Positions 11,081-20,923 of a stretch of 64,000 bases of DNA are shown piece by piece; within the stretch, counting starts at the first letter, position 1, and each line of letters begins with the position of its first letter. Location: positions 33,818,226 to 33,882,225 of the forward strand of contig CM029610.1 of the NCBI GenBank assembly GCA_017311315.1. Reading direction: 5' to 3'. The DNA is from Dendrocalamus latiflorus. Taxonomy: Eukaryota; Streptophyta; Magnoliopsida; Poales; Poaceae. Position numbers and translations under genes: made by a program. Below the pieces are notes generated by a model, which was given only the letters and a program-made list of their open reading frames with translations, was not told the origin of the DNA and did not search any database.

Positions 11081-11471
11081 GGTCGCGCGGAGCCTGCCAA
11101 ACATGCCGCGATCGACACCGATAGCCTAGTTCCCGTAGGTACTATCTTTGCATGTTTTGAGTTCTACATGCCAGAATAACGTAGTCCGGCCAGCTAGCTC
11201 GGGTAGCAAGAGAGAAATAGCACTGGACAAGACAAAGGTAGCTTTGGTAGAGTCGATGTTCTCCTCTTTCTCTGTTCTGTGAAAGCGGTCAAGCTACGGT
11301 AAGGTATATGTAGGCATGAGAACTTACGAAGTAGCGTGTGGATGTAACCTGCTGTAGAACGTTTTATAAACCTAGGTTCATACATGACACAACTAAAACT
11401 CGTATCCAGAAACAATCTTGCCGCGTTGTTTCGCTCCAAGGCAACAAGCAGAGGTTCCCTTTAGGACCGGT
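11081..11471 (+). other. Promoter-like remnant of a lost LRR-RLK unit (ghost D)
   Basis: This stretch aligns by eye with 55340-55700 in the same order: CCGCGATCGA, TTTGAGTTCTACAT, AGAGTCGAT, AGCGGTCAAG, then GCGTGTGG and CTGCTGTAGAAC. The last part also resembles the upstream flanks of copies B and C (GTGTGGACGTGAGGATGCTG). It is therefore most likely the 5' flank of another array member. The LINE target duplication begins right after it, at 11472. The matching LRR relic may be the one at 23951-24256. Confidence 0.6.
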
Positions 11472-11482
11472 ATGGCAATATC

Positions 11483-11788
11483 TCAGAATCAGTTAGCAGA
11501 ATTAAAACTATTGAAATTGATAGATTTAATTCGAGATTGGGCCACATAGAATCTGAAACAAATATGGATTTTGAAATTATTGATGAGGAGGACGATGAGG
11601 ACATAGAAAACCTCACTCTTGGTCACTTATGTGGTGATTCGATGGAGGAGGTAATGGGTGAGGACAATGATCACCTAAGTTGTGATTTTAAAGCTGTCTT
11701 TAAGAAAAACAAGTCACATTCGTCCTTTAGAAGGAAGAAACACCATAAGATTAGGATGATTAAAAAACATAAGATTGAGTCAAAATGA
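11483..11788 (+). CDS. LINE ORF1, C-terminal remnant
   Basis: The frame is open from the truncated 5' end of the LINE to a TGA at 11786-11788. It encodes an acidic stretch (EEDDEDIEN) followed by a basic lysine-rich tail (KKHHKIRMIKKHK). Plant L1 ORF1 proteins usually carry a nucleic-acid-binding domain upstream, which is lost here. Its stop overlaps the ORF2 start in an ATGA arrangement (11785-11788). Confidence 0.65.
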   Translation, partial: SESVSRIKTIEIDRFNSRLGHIESETNMDFEIIDEEDDEDIENLTLGHLCGDSMEEVMGEDNDHLSCDFKAVFKKNKSHSSFRRKKHHKIRMIKKHKIESK

Positions 11789-14544
11789 AAGGAATTTTTT
11801 GGAATAGCAGAGGTCTTAGTGACTTGGCTAAATTTAGATTCCTATCAGACACGTCTAGAGAGCAAAAGCTAGACTTCATTGCTCTCATGGAGACCGGTAA
11901 GAAAGATTTTTCTAAAACAGTTTTAAACAACATTTGTGGTGGACAAGAATTCCTGTGGCATTGGTCCGAACCTCATGGTAGGTCCGGTGGTATTTTGTTA
12001 GGAGTGAACTTAGAGGTCTTTGACATCGGAGCTATTGCCGAAGGAGATTTCTATGTTAAATTCCGACTTAGAAACAAAGCAGATGGCTTCCAATGGATTC
12101 TTATAGCAGTTTATGGGGCTGCTCAAGATGACTTTAAGGAATCTTTTCTCGCGGAGTTGGTTCAAACATGTTCTAAAGAAACACATCCGATTCTTATCGG
12201 TGGTGATTTCAACATAATTAGGAGCCCAAAAGAGAAAAACAATGATAAATATGATGATAAATGGCCCTTCTTATTCAATGCCGTTGTTGATGGCTTAGAC
12301 TTAAGGGAGCTTGAACTTTCGAATAGGAAGTTTACTTGGGCAAACTCTAGGGATATACCAACTTATGAGACACTTGATAGGATTTTGGTAAGTACAGAGT
12401 GGGAGGCTAAATTTCCGTTAGCAAATGTTCAAGCATTAAATAGGGAAATTTCAGATCATACCCCATTGCTGCTTAGTATGGGTGATGGTACCCATATTAA
12501 AAAACAACCTATGTTCAAATTTGAACTCGGATGGTTGTTGCGGGATGGTTTCTCGGAGTTGGTAGCTGATGTGTGGAACAAAGAGAAAAGAGGGAAAACA
12601 CCTCTACAAAAATGGCAATTTAAAATTCAACGTCTTAGACAATTCCTAAGAGGTTGGGCTAAGAATGTGAGTGGTACTTATAAAAAGGAGAAGGAAGAGC
12701 TGATTAAGAAAACAGATGAGCTTGATAAGAAAGCAGAAACTCAAATTCTAAGCCCTATGGAGCTTGATTTGAAACACTGTTTAAAAGAGAGATTAGTCTC
12801 CCTTTTAAGGGAAGAGGAGCTAAAATGGTATCAAAGAGCCAAGACAACTAAGTTGTTATTTGGCGATTGTAATACTAAGTATTTTCATTTGGTAGCAAGC
12901 GGTAAACACAGGAAAACTAGAATTTTCAAGCTTGAGCAAGAAGACGGAGTTATAGAAGGGGATGAGAATCTTAAAAGATTTATCACCAATTATTATAAGG
13001 ACCTCTTTGGAGCTTCAGATCGTAATAATTTTTCCATGATGGAATCTATGCGGGATGATATCCCACAGGTACCCGTTTTGGAAAATGATTTATTAACCAT
13101 GGAATTCTTGGAGGAGGAAGTCAAAGCTGCCATTTTCCAAATGGAGCATAATAAGGCGCCAGGCCCAGACGGGTTTCCGGCTGAGTTCTATCAAGCCTTT
13201 TGGGATATTATTAAGAGTGATCTCATGGCTCTCTTTGCTGAATTCCACAAAGGTAAATTGCCACTATACAGCCTCAATTTTGGAATAATTACATTATTAC
13301 CAAAAGAAAAAGAGGCAAAACGGATACAACAATTTAGGCCAATTTGCCTTTTGAATGTTAGTTTCAAAATTTTTACAAAGGTAATGACAAATAGAATAGC
13401 TCTAGTAGCTCAAAAAGTCATAAAACCTTCACAAACCGCTTTCATGTCCGGTAGGAACATTATGGAAGGCGTTGTCATTTTACATGAGACTATTCATGAG
13501 ATGCATAGGAAGAATTTAGATGGGGTTATATTGAAGCTAGACTTTGAGAAAGCATATGACAAGGTTAATTGGTCCTTCCTTCAGCAAACTTTAAGAATGA
13601 AGGGATTTTCTTCTGTATGGTGCAATTGGATAGAACAAATTGTTAAGGGTGGTAGTGTTGGCATTAAAGTTAATGATGAAGTTGGCCACTATTTTCAGAC
13701 TAAGAAAGGACTTCGGCAAGGAGACCCCTTGTCACCAATTCTTTTTAACTTAGTGGCTGATATGTTAGCCATCTTAATTGAGAGAGCCAAGGCTATTGGA
13801 AAGTTTAGTGGAGTTGTTCCTCATCTTGTAGATGATGGTCTTTCAATCTTACAGTACGCGGATGACACTATCCTCTTCCTAGATCATGATATACTCCAGG
13901 CCAAAGACCTTAAGCTAGTCTTAAGTACCTTTGAGCAATTATCGGGGTTAAAAATCAATTTCCATAAGAGCGAGTTATTTTGCTATGGCAAGGCCAAGGA
14001 GTGTGAGCATGAATATGCGCAACTTTTTGGTTGTGGCACGGGGGGTTTCCCATTTAGATACCTAGGTATTCCCATACATCATCGCAATCTTTCGAACAAG
14101 GATTGGTTGGTCATAGAGGAAAAATTTCAGAAAAAGCTGAGTAGTTGGAAAGGTAAACTCTTATCAGTAGGAGGGAGACTAGTATTGATTAATTCAGTTC
14201 TAACTAGTCTAGCCATGTACATGCTCTCCTTCTTCGAAGTCCCCAGAGGTGTGTTAAAAAAGCTAGACTATTACCGTTCCAGATTCTTTTGGCAATGTGA
14301 TGAACATAAAAAGAAATATAGACTCACTAAGTGGAGTATTCTTTGTAGGCCTAAAGAATTTGGAGGATTGGGGATCCAAAATTTGGATATCCAAAATAAG
14401 TGCCTTTTGAGCAAATGGTTGTTTAAACTTATTAACGAAAAGGGTGTTTGGCAAAGCCTTATTAAAGGAAGTACTTGTCCAATAAAGCTCTTACACAAGT
14501 TACAAAACAACCGGGGGATTCACATTTTTGGTCTGGCCTTATGA
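11785..14544 (+). CDS. LINE ORF2: AP-type endonuclease and reverse transcriptase
   Basis: The enzyme nicks target DNA and primes reverse transcription from the nick. The N-terminal endonuclease/exonuclease/phosphatase domain shows FWNSRGL, LMETGK, GGDFNII and SDHTPLLL. The reverse transcriptase follows with FRPICLLNVSFKIFTK, AFMSGRN, KLDFEKAYDKVNW, GLRQGDPLSP and the catalytic YADD box (13855-13866). All catalytic motifs are present. The frame is uninterrupted for 919 codons, then breaks near 14512-14544 at a G-run. The start is the ATG overlapping the ORF1 stop. Confidence 0.92.
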   Translation: MKGIFWNSRGLSDLAKFRFLSDTSREQKLDFIALMETGKKDFSKTVLNNICGGQEFLWHWSEPHGRSGGILLGVNLEVFDIGAIAEGDFYVKFRLRNKADGFQWILIAVYGAAQDDFKESFLAELVQTCSKETHPILIGGDFNIIRSPKEKNNDKYDDKWPFLFNAVVDGLDLRELELSNRKFTWANSRDIPTYETLDRILVSTEWEAKFPLANVQALNREISDHTPLLLSMGDGTHIKKQPMFKFELGWLLRDGFSELVADVWNKEKRGKTPLQKWQFKIQRLRQFLRGWAKNVSGTYKKEKEELIKKTDELDKKAETQILSPMELDLKHCLKERLVSLLREEELKWYQRAKTTKLLFGDCNTKYFHLVASGKHRKTRIFKLEQEDGVIEGDENLKRFITNYYKDLFGASDRNNFSMMESMRDDIPQVPVLENDLLTMEFLEEEVKAAIFQMEHNKAPGPDGFPAEFYQAFWDIIKSDLMALFAEFHKGKLPLYSLNFGIITLLPKEKEAKRIQQFRPICLLNVSFKIFTKVMTNRIALVAQKVIKPSQTAFMSGRNIMEGVVILHETIHEMHRKNLDGVILKLDFEKAYDKVNWSFLQQTLRMKGFSSVWCNWIEQIVKGGSVGIKVNDEVGHYFQTKKGLRQGDPLSPILFNLVADMLAILIERAKAIGKFSGVVPHLVDDGLSILQYADDTILFLDHDILQAKDLKLVLSTFEQLSGLKINFHKSELFCYGKAKECEHEYAQLFGCGTGGFPFRYLGIPIHHRNLSNKDWLVIEEKFQKKLSSWKGKLLSVGGRLVLINSVLTSLAMYMLSFFEVPRGVLKKLDYYRSRFFWQCDEHKKKYRLTKWSILCRPKEFGGLGIQNLDIQNKCLLSKWLFKLINEKGVWQSLIKGSTCPIKLLHKLQNNRGIHIFGLAL

Positions 14545-15466
14545 AGGTCAAGGATCAATTCTTTGCATGTGGTCACTTCCGTGTTCGTGATGGGTCCCAA
14601 ACTAGATTTTTGGGAGGATACTTGGATAGGTGACAAACCCTTTAGTGTTGCATATCCCGCACTCTATAGAATTGTGAGGAGAAAAGACGCCACGGTATCA
14701 CATACCTTAAGCTCTATACCTCTTAATGTGTCCTTTAGGAGGGCCTTGGTTGGCTCTAATCTAGATGATTGGCTTGAATTGGTGACCAAAATATTTTCAG
14801 TAAACCTTACAAGTGGAGAGGACTCTTTTATCTGGGATTTGTGTAACAAGGGTACTTTTACGGTTCGTTCTTTTTATATGTATGTGATACAAGAAGGGGT
14901 AGTTCCCCAAAAGACCCCTCTTTGGAACATTAAGATACCTCTGAAAATTAAGATCTTCCTTTGGTACCTTCAAAAGGGGGTTACTCTCACAAAGGATAAT
15001 CTAGCAAAAAGGAATTGGCTAGACTAGTTAGAACTGAATTAATCAATACTAGTGGCAAAAACAACAAATGGTACAACATCTTTTCTTTGATTGCCACTTT
15101 GCAAGATTTATTTGGAATACCGTTTATATCACCTTTGGAATTCAGCCCCCTTCTAGCATTGCGAACATGTTTGATTCTTGGTTGAATGCCATTCGGCCAA
15201 AACTTAGAAATCAAATATTTGTAGGAGCTGCTGCTTTATGTTGGGCTATGTGGTTGAATAGAAACGATATGGTATTCAATAATTCTAAATCTATTACATT
15301 TCTGCAGGTTATCTTCAGGGCAACATATTGGATTCGACAATGGTCCCTACTACATAAAGAAGAGGCGAGATCAAATCTCAAAAATGGATGCAGATTGTTG
15401 GAGACCGTAATCATGGAGGTTTTTGCGAAGTTCGGTTGGAAATTTAGGAATAGAATTGAAGCGTAG
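14545..15466 (+). pseudogene. LINE ORF2 C-terminal part, frameshifted
   Basis: Continuation of ORF2 in other frames. The protein track goes through GDSHFWSGL, FRVRDGSQ, then FWEDTWIGDKP (14563-15027 frame) and a zf-RVT-like region (LWNIKIPLKIKIFLW). Frame changes lie near 14512 and 14600. At 15017-15053 an inverted filler replaces the expected CxxC portion. The domain resumes at about 15066 with VQHLFFDC and runs to the stop at 15464-15466. This part is not translatable as one product. Confidence 0.85.
15017..15053 (-). repeat. 37-bp inverted copy of upstream LINE sequence
   Basis: Bases 15017-15053 are the exact reverse complement of 14178-14214, about 0.8 kb upstream in the same ORF2. The insert coincides with loss of the zinc-finger CxxC codons, so it looks like filler DNA or a template switch at a deletion. 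Confidence 0.9.
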
Positions 15467-15697
15467 CTTCTTTCCTCTCCTTTCTTTATTTGTAGTTTGA
15501 TTTCTTGTGGAGTTGGAGCTTATGTCTCGGTTTTGTATTGAACAGCTGTGTACTTTCTCCCCAGAAAGTAGAAGCTGGAACTTTGTTCCATTATCTAAAA
15601 AAATGGCAATAGAGAAAGATAAATACTATCTTTAAATTTTTTTCTAAATATTCACTAATTCTTCAATTCAATATCTATGAGAAGTTATGAATAACAA

Positions 15698-16230
15698 TGT
15701 TGGAACTCACAAGGTGGCAAAGCACTTAATTTTTATGTGGCATACACACACATACACTCATATGAAGCTATCAAACTTTCATTAGCGCACTACTCTCATA
15801 CTCTAGTCTAGTACTACTTGTTACACACGTACACACTTTGAGGAACTACCCATTCATCTCTAGTGCACACATACATACTCATCTGATTACAAATGGGGAG
15901 TTACAAGCCCCTTTTATAGGGAAAACAACCGACATAGGAAACTGATTTTATTTTCACTTCTAGCAACATCTATTGGCCAGCTCATTAATTAGTACTAGAA
16001 AAAAATTATTGTAGCAAGCACCAACACGTTTTGACTCGTGTGCAATCTGAATACCACCTTGCACTTATCTCTTGAAACATCTGTATTGCTAGCTGTTTCT
16101 TGTTTTATACGGCAAGCCATGCATTGCCGACATCCAGCTCAAAAACATGCTTCAACTTTTCAGCCAAAAATGTTTCCTTGAACCGACATTAGCTTCAGCC
16201 AAAATATCTAAAAATAGCTGAAGCTAGACA
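15698..16230 (-). repeat. Left LTR of the Tork-like element (3' LTR in element orientation)
   Basis: It starts TGTTGGAACTCAC and ends AAGCTAGACA. It matches 20391-20923 over its whole length with few differences. The adjacent bases 16231-16245 are the complement of the polypurine tract. Confidence 0.92.
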
Positions 16231-16589
16231 TACATATCTCCTTCGAAAACTTTTTCTCTTATGTAATGATAGTGCACTTCTATATATTTTGTCCTCGCAT
16301 GAAAAACTGAATTCTCTGCCAAACGTATAGATGATAAATTATCACATAGAAGCCTTACTTGATAATCTGTTGGTTGGTAGAGATCCTTCATCAGTTGCTT
16401 AAGCCAGGTACTTTCTTGTGCCGCTGTTGCTGCTGATCGATATTCTGCTTCAGTGCTTGATAATGCCACGGTAGGCTGCCTCTTACTGCACCAAGATACA
16501 GCTCCTGATCCAAGGTTAAAGAAATATCCGGTTGTTGATCGATGTGTGTTGCAGTCTCCGGTATAGTCGGCGTCACAGTATCCAGTCAC
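16224..16589 (-). pseudogene. Copia RNase H, C-terminally truncated
   Basis: RNase H motifs GYCDADYTGD, KSTTGY-like RSTTGYFF, ALSSTEAEY and CDNLSSIRLAENSVFHARTKY are present. The frame reaches the LTR boundary directly after EGDMYV, without the usual tail that contains DIFTK, so the last part of pol is deleted or the polypurine tract lies within the coding end. Confidence 0.88.
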
Positions 16590-17019
16590 TTGGCATCCTT
16601 TTGTTTTATTGTATAAAATGCCATAATTAATGGTGTCTTTGACATACCTAAGAATGTGTCTAATTGCACTGAGGTGAGGCTTCTTTGGCTTGGTGATATA
16701 TCGACTAACTATTCCAACACATAGGAAATATCTGGTCGACTAAGTGTGAGATAGATAAGACTCCCAACCAACTGCCGATACATGGTCACATCCTCTAGAT
16801 CCTTTCCTTCTTCTTGTAGCCTCATATTAGGATCCATAGGAGTAGAAATAGGCTTGCAATCAAGCATCCCATACCTTTGAAGAAGGTCCCTTATATTTTT
16901 GTTGACCTAAAAATAACCCTTCCTTTGTATGCTCCACCTCAAGTCCAAGAAAGTGCTTCAACTTTCCAAGCTCTTTCATTTGAAATCTAACCGAGAGATT
17001 TTCTTTTGTCCTCTGTATC

Positions 17020-17959
17020 TCCTAGTAATTATCTCCTGTGATGATTAAATCATCAACGTAGACTAGAACTATTGCTAGTCTACCTTCATTGGTCTTCACA
17101 AACAAACTAGAATCTGATGGAGCAACTTTAAATCCACTCTGTACAAGAAACTCACAATTTTCCCGTACCAAGCTCTTGGAGCCTGCTTCAAGCCATAGAG
17201 CGCCTTCTTCAATTTGCAGACATACTCTGGTCGAGTCTTACTCTCAAAACCTTTTGGTTGTTCCATATAAATATCTTTGCCAAGCTCTCCATGTAGAAAG
17301 GCGTTCTTGACATCCATCTGCCACAACTTCCAAGACTTGCTAGCAGCCAAAGCAAGCAAGACTCGAACAGTTGTGATCTTCGCCATTGGACTGAATGTTT
17401 CTTCATAGTCCAGCCCATATTGTTGAGAGAATCCCCGAGCAACAAGTCGAGCTTTATATCTTTCTATTGATCCATCTGGACGAGTCTTGATTTTATAGAC
17501 CCATTTATAGGATATTGGCTTCACATCCTTTGGTATTGGCACTAAGTCCCATGTTTGATTTTCTTTTAGTGCCTTAACCTCTTCCTCCATAGCCTTTTGC
17601 CACTTAGGGCATTGTGCTGCTTCCTCATAAAAAGATGGCTCAATAGGTATAGCTTCATCAATATGGGCAACATTAGCATACCTAGGATTGGGATTCCGCT
17701 TTCTTGTAGATCTTCGCAGTTCGTGTACCGGTTCTTCAACTTCCACTTGATCTGGATGATGTTCCTCGAGTACAGGCTGATGTTCGCCAGTCTTCCATGG
17801 ACTCTTGGCCTTACTGGGTGAGCTGCCTTCAACTTCACTTGGAGCTGATGTTTGCTCCTGAACCTCTGACTTATCTTCTTCTAGAATCTCATTCAAATCT
17901 TGGGATTCGAAAATCTCGATCTTCTTGGGAGTCCACCATGAAGAGGCTTCATCAAACAC
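17020..17959 (-). pseudogene. Copia reverse transcriptase, frameshifted
   Basis: RT with KWVYKIKTRPDGSIERYKAR, QMDVKNAFLHG, CKLKKALYGLKQAPRAWY. The frame breaks near 17160. The other frame continues with QSGFKVAPSD and the catalytic YVDDLIITGD near 17040-17070, followed by an in-frame TAG. It copies element RNA when intact, but this copy cannot make a full enzyme. Confidence 0.88.
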
Positions 17960-18016
17960 AACATTTCTTGAAGTGTGACACTTGCCTGTGGTTGGATCAC
18001 AACACCTCCAACCTTT

Positions 18017-19711
18017 TCAGGCATCATCATAGCCAACGAAGATGCACCGAATCGCCTTCTTATCGAACTTGCTCCTCAAGTGATCTGGCACAAATACATA
18101 ACATACACATCCAAATACTTTGAAGTGACTGACCACTGGCTTTATCTTCCACAACTTCTCATGTGGTGATTTGAATCCCAGCCTTACTTGTGGTAGCCTA
18201 TTAATCACATAGGCTGCAGTCCTCATACACTTGGCCCAAAATCTTCCTGGTACATTCTTAGCATGTAGCATACTCCGACAAATTTCTGCAATGTGACGAT
18301 TCTTGCGCTCCGCTACTCCATTTTGTTGTGGAGTATTGGAGCAAGTTAATTGTCTTTTTATCTTATGCTCCTTGAGATAGATAATGAACTCATTGGATAA
18401 ATATTCTCTCCCATTGTCAGTACGTAAGCATTGAATCTTTGTGTCAAGTTCACTCTCTATTTCCTTCTTAAACTCCTTGAACTTCATAAAAGTTTTAGAT
18501 TTCTCTTTCATAAAGTAAACCCAAACATACCTTGAGAAGTCATCAATAAATGTTACCATATACCTCATGCCTCCAAGTGATATTTGCTTAACTGGGCCAA
18601 ACACATCTGAGTGTATGAGCTCCAAAGATATTTTGGACCGATATTCTGACTCCTTGTATGGCAATTGGTGAGCTTTGCCATACTGACCGCCAGCACAAAC
18701 AACGTCTGTCCGGATATCCAAACGAGGAAGTCCTCTCAACACTTGCTTCTCCATCATTCCCTTCAACTTGATGTAGCTAACATGTCCAAGTCGCGCATGC
18801 CAGAGATCAGATGTTTCATTCTTTCGAATCTTATCGACGTATGCTAACTCTGCAGAAAGCACATAAACAAACTGTTTTCTTCTTCCTTCCATGATAGGTG
18901 TGCTGATCACCTTTACTTTTCTAAAAACAGCAACTTCTTTAGGGCCAAAGAGTACATAGTTCCCTTCTGCTGTCAATTGAGGTACTGACAACAGATTCTT
19001 TTTCAAGCTTGGGACATGATAGACTTTCTCAAGATGGAGTTGTTGAGGACCGTACCTTGGAACAATCGTGTCCCCAATATGAGAGATGGGCAGCTTGGTG
19101 CTATTGGCTGTCAGCACCACTCTCCTTCCCTCATACTCAGTCATATTTTGCAGCTTCTTGTCATCACTGGTCATATGATTGGAGCAACCAGAATTGACAA
19201 TCCAATCTTCCTTATAATTTATCTCTGGATCTGTTGTTGCTACAAAAGCTGGTGCTTCCATGTCCTCTTCAAGCTCCTCTTCTTCAACTTCTTGAGAAAA
19301 TCCAACTTCAGCGTCCCACTCTTCTTCACTTACATATGCTTCTAAAGTGGTCTCCTCCTCCTCCTCCTTTGTAGTGGCCAAGTTCCCTTCGAATCGCCTT
19401 CTTGGGTATCGACAATCTCGAGCAAAGTGACCCTTCTTACCACAATTGAAGTATCCACCATATTGTTTCCTCTCATTCTTTTCTTGTTGTTGATATTGTC
19501 TTCCTTGTTGAGCTCCCCCTGAAGAGTTGCTTCTCTCTTTTGGATGATGTTTTCCACCTTCTGTCCACCTTGTTTTGGGCCTCCATGGTCCCCGAGGTAG
19601 ACCCTTCTTTTTGTTAGCGAAGAGTGCCTCCTCTTCTTCCTTTACAGTAATACTCATCATCTGCTTGGCTAACTCTTCTTGATTAGCCAATAAATTCTCC
19701 AACTCCACCAA
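18017..19711 (-). pseudogene. Copia gag zinc knuckle, protease and integrase
   Basis: After the gag stop this frame runs 564 codons. It has a CCHC-type knuckle (FNCGKKGHFARDC), a protease whose active site reads WIVNSGCSNHMT (Gly-Cys-Ser-rich, with N where D is usual), a GAG-pre-integrase region (LWHARLGHVSY) and an integrase core (DFSRYVWVYFMKEK, RTDNGREY, TPQQNGVAERKNR). It ends at TGA 18017-18019, after which the same frame continues KGWRCCDP into the RT segment. An arginine codon CGA mutated to TGA is the simplest explanation. Confidence 0.88.
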
Positions 19712-19726
19712 TGACGGTTGCGACGG

Positions 19727-20255
19727 TCATCCTCTTACTGCGGCCATAAACCCGTTGTACTCGGGTCTTAGGCCATGGATGATGATCCTCTTCATCCTTG
19801 CCTCACTAATTTTCTCCTCAGGCTCAAGCTGAGATATCTCACGACAAATATTTTTTACTTTTGTAAAATACTGACTAATACTCAGAGTGCCTTGTGAGAT
19901 ACCTGCAAGCTCATTTTCAAGGAGCTGAAGACGCGCCTCATTCTTCTTCGAGAACAATTTTGCCAAAGTCTCCCAAGTCGACTTTGCTCTTTTCTTTACG
20001 AATGTGCTCTAGTAGATCCTCCTCAATTGTTGTCTTGAGCACAAACAAAGCCTTGCTGGCTTTGATGCACCACTTCCGCGAGGCTTTGACATTCTCATTT
20101 GGTGGAGGAGCTGTCTCGGTGCCTGCAACGACCTCCCATAGATCCTGACCTTGTAGGTACGATTCCATGCAGGTCTTGCAATAGCCATAATTGTGACTAT
20201 TGAGCTTCTTGATTCCACTGCTTGCGCCAACAAGATCTGCCATGGTGACTGACAC
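19727..20255 (-). pseudogene. Copia gag (Tork-like), N-terminal part
   Basis: Gag forms the virus-like particle. The start reads MADLVGASSGIKKLNSHNYG and continues with a UBN2-type core (IKASKALFVLKTTIEEDL). A frameshift near 19966-19975 moves to the frame with KLFSKKNEARLQLLENEL and HGLRPEYNGFMAAVRG. An in-frame TGA at 19727-19729 then separates it from the rest. In related proteins a tryptophan would be expected there (TGG to TGA). Confidence 0.85.
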
Positions 20256-20376
20256 CCAACGTCAAGTAAGTCTCGGTCCTAGACCAATGAGCTTTATAGT
20301 CCCAGACTGTGCACCGACAGAATCTCCCCTTAGCGATTCAAAGACTCCTCTCAATCCTGATGGTCCTGGACCGCCT

Positions 20377-20388
20377 GCTCTGATACCA
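20377..20388 (-). other. Primer-binding site (initiator-Met tRNA)
   Basis: GCTCTGATACCA on the plus strand is TGGTATCAGAGC in element orientation, the standard copia primer site, two bases from the LTR. Confidence 0.9.
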
Positions 20389-20390
20389 CT

Positions 20391-20923
20391 TGTTGGAACT
20401 CACAAGGTGGCAAAGCACTTAATTTTCATGTGGCATACATACACATACACTCATATGAAGCTATCAAACTTTAATTAGCACACTACTCTCATACTCTAGT
20501 CTAGTACTACTTGTTACACACGTACACACTTTTGAGGAACTACCTATTCATCTCTAGTGCACACATACATACTCATCTGATTACAAATGGGGAGTTACAA
20601 GCCCCTTTTATAGGGAAAACAACCGACATAGGAAACTGATTTTATTTTCACTTCTAGCAACATCTATTGGCCAGCTCATTAATTAGTACTAGAAAAAAAT
20701 ATTGTAGCAAGCACCAACACGTTTTGACTCGTGTGTAATCTGAATACCACCTTGCACTTATCTCTTGAAACATCTGTATTGCTAGCTGTTTCTTGTTTTA
20801 TACGGCAAGCCATGCATTGCCGACATCCAGCTCAAAAACATGCTTCAACTTTTCAGCCAAAAATGTTTCCTTGAATCGACATTAGCTTCAGCCAAAATAT
20901 CTAAAAATAGCTGAAGCTAGACA
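20391..20923 (-). repeat. Right LTR of the Tork-like element (5' LTR in element orientation)
   Basis: It starts TGTTGGAACTCAC and ends GAAGCTAGACA. It carries U3, R and U5 for minus-strand transcription. The primer-binding site lies directly beside it. Confidence 0.92.

Larger units (their letters stand above)
11481..15602 (+). mobile_element. 5'-truncated L1-type LINE with 9-bp target duplication
   Basis: Non-LTR retrotransposon. ATGGCAATA is found immediately left (11472-11480) and right (15603-15611), and the right copy is preceded by a short A-run, the hallmark of target-primed reverse transcription. Contents are the C-terminal part of ORF1, an endonuclease/reverse-transcriptase ORF2, and a 3' untranslated region from 15467. 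The 5' end is missing, as is common for LINEs. ORF2 is broken at its C-terminal end by frameshifts and an inverted filler. Confidence 0.9.
15698..20923 (-). mobile_element. Tnt1/Tork-like Ty1/copia retrotransposon with two LTRs
   Basis: Two 533-bp LTRs flank minus-strand gag-pol frames in copia order (gag, protease, integrase, RT, RNase H). A tRNA-iMet primer site adjoins the LTR at 20391. By eye the LTRs differ at about seven substitutions and two one-base indels, so insertion was fairly recent. The coding region has in-frame stops at 19727-19729 and 18017-18019 and frameshifts near 19970 and 17160. The end of RNase H is missing next to the LTR. The flanks AACAA (15693-15697) and CGCAT (20924-20928) do not match. 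Confidence 0.93.
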
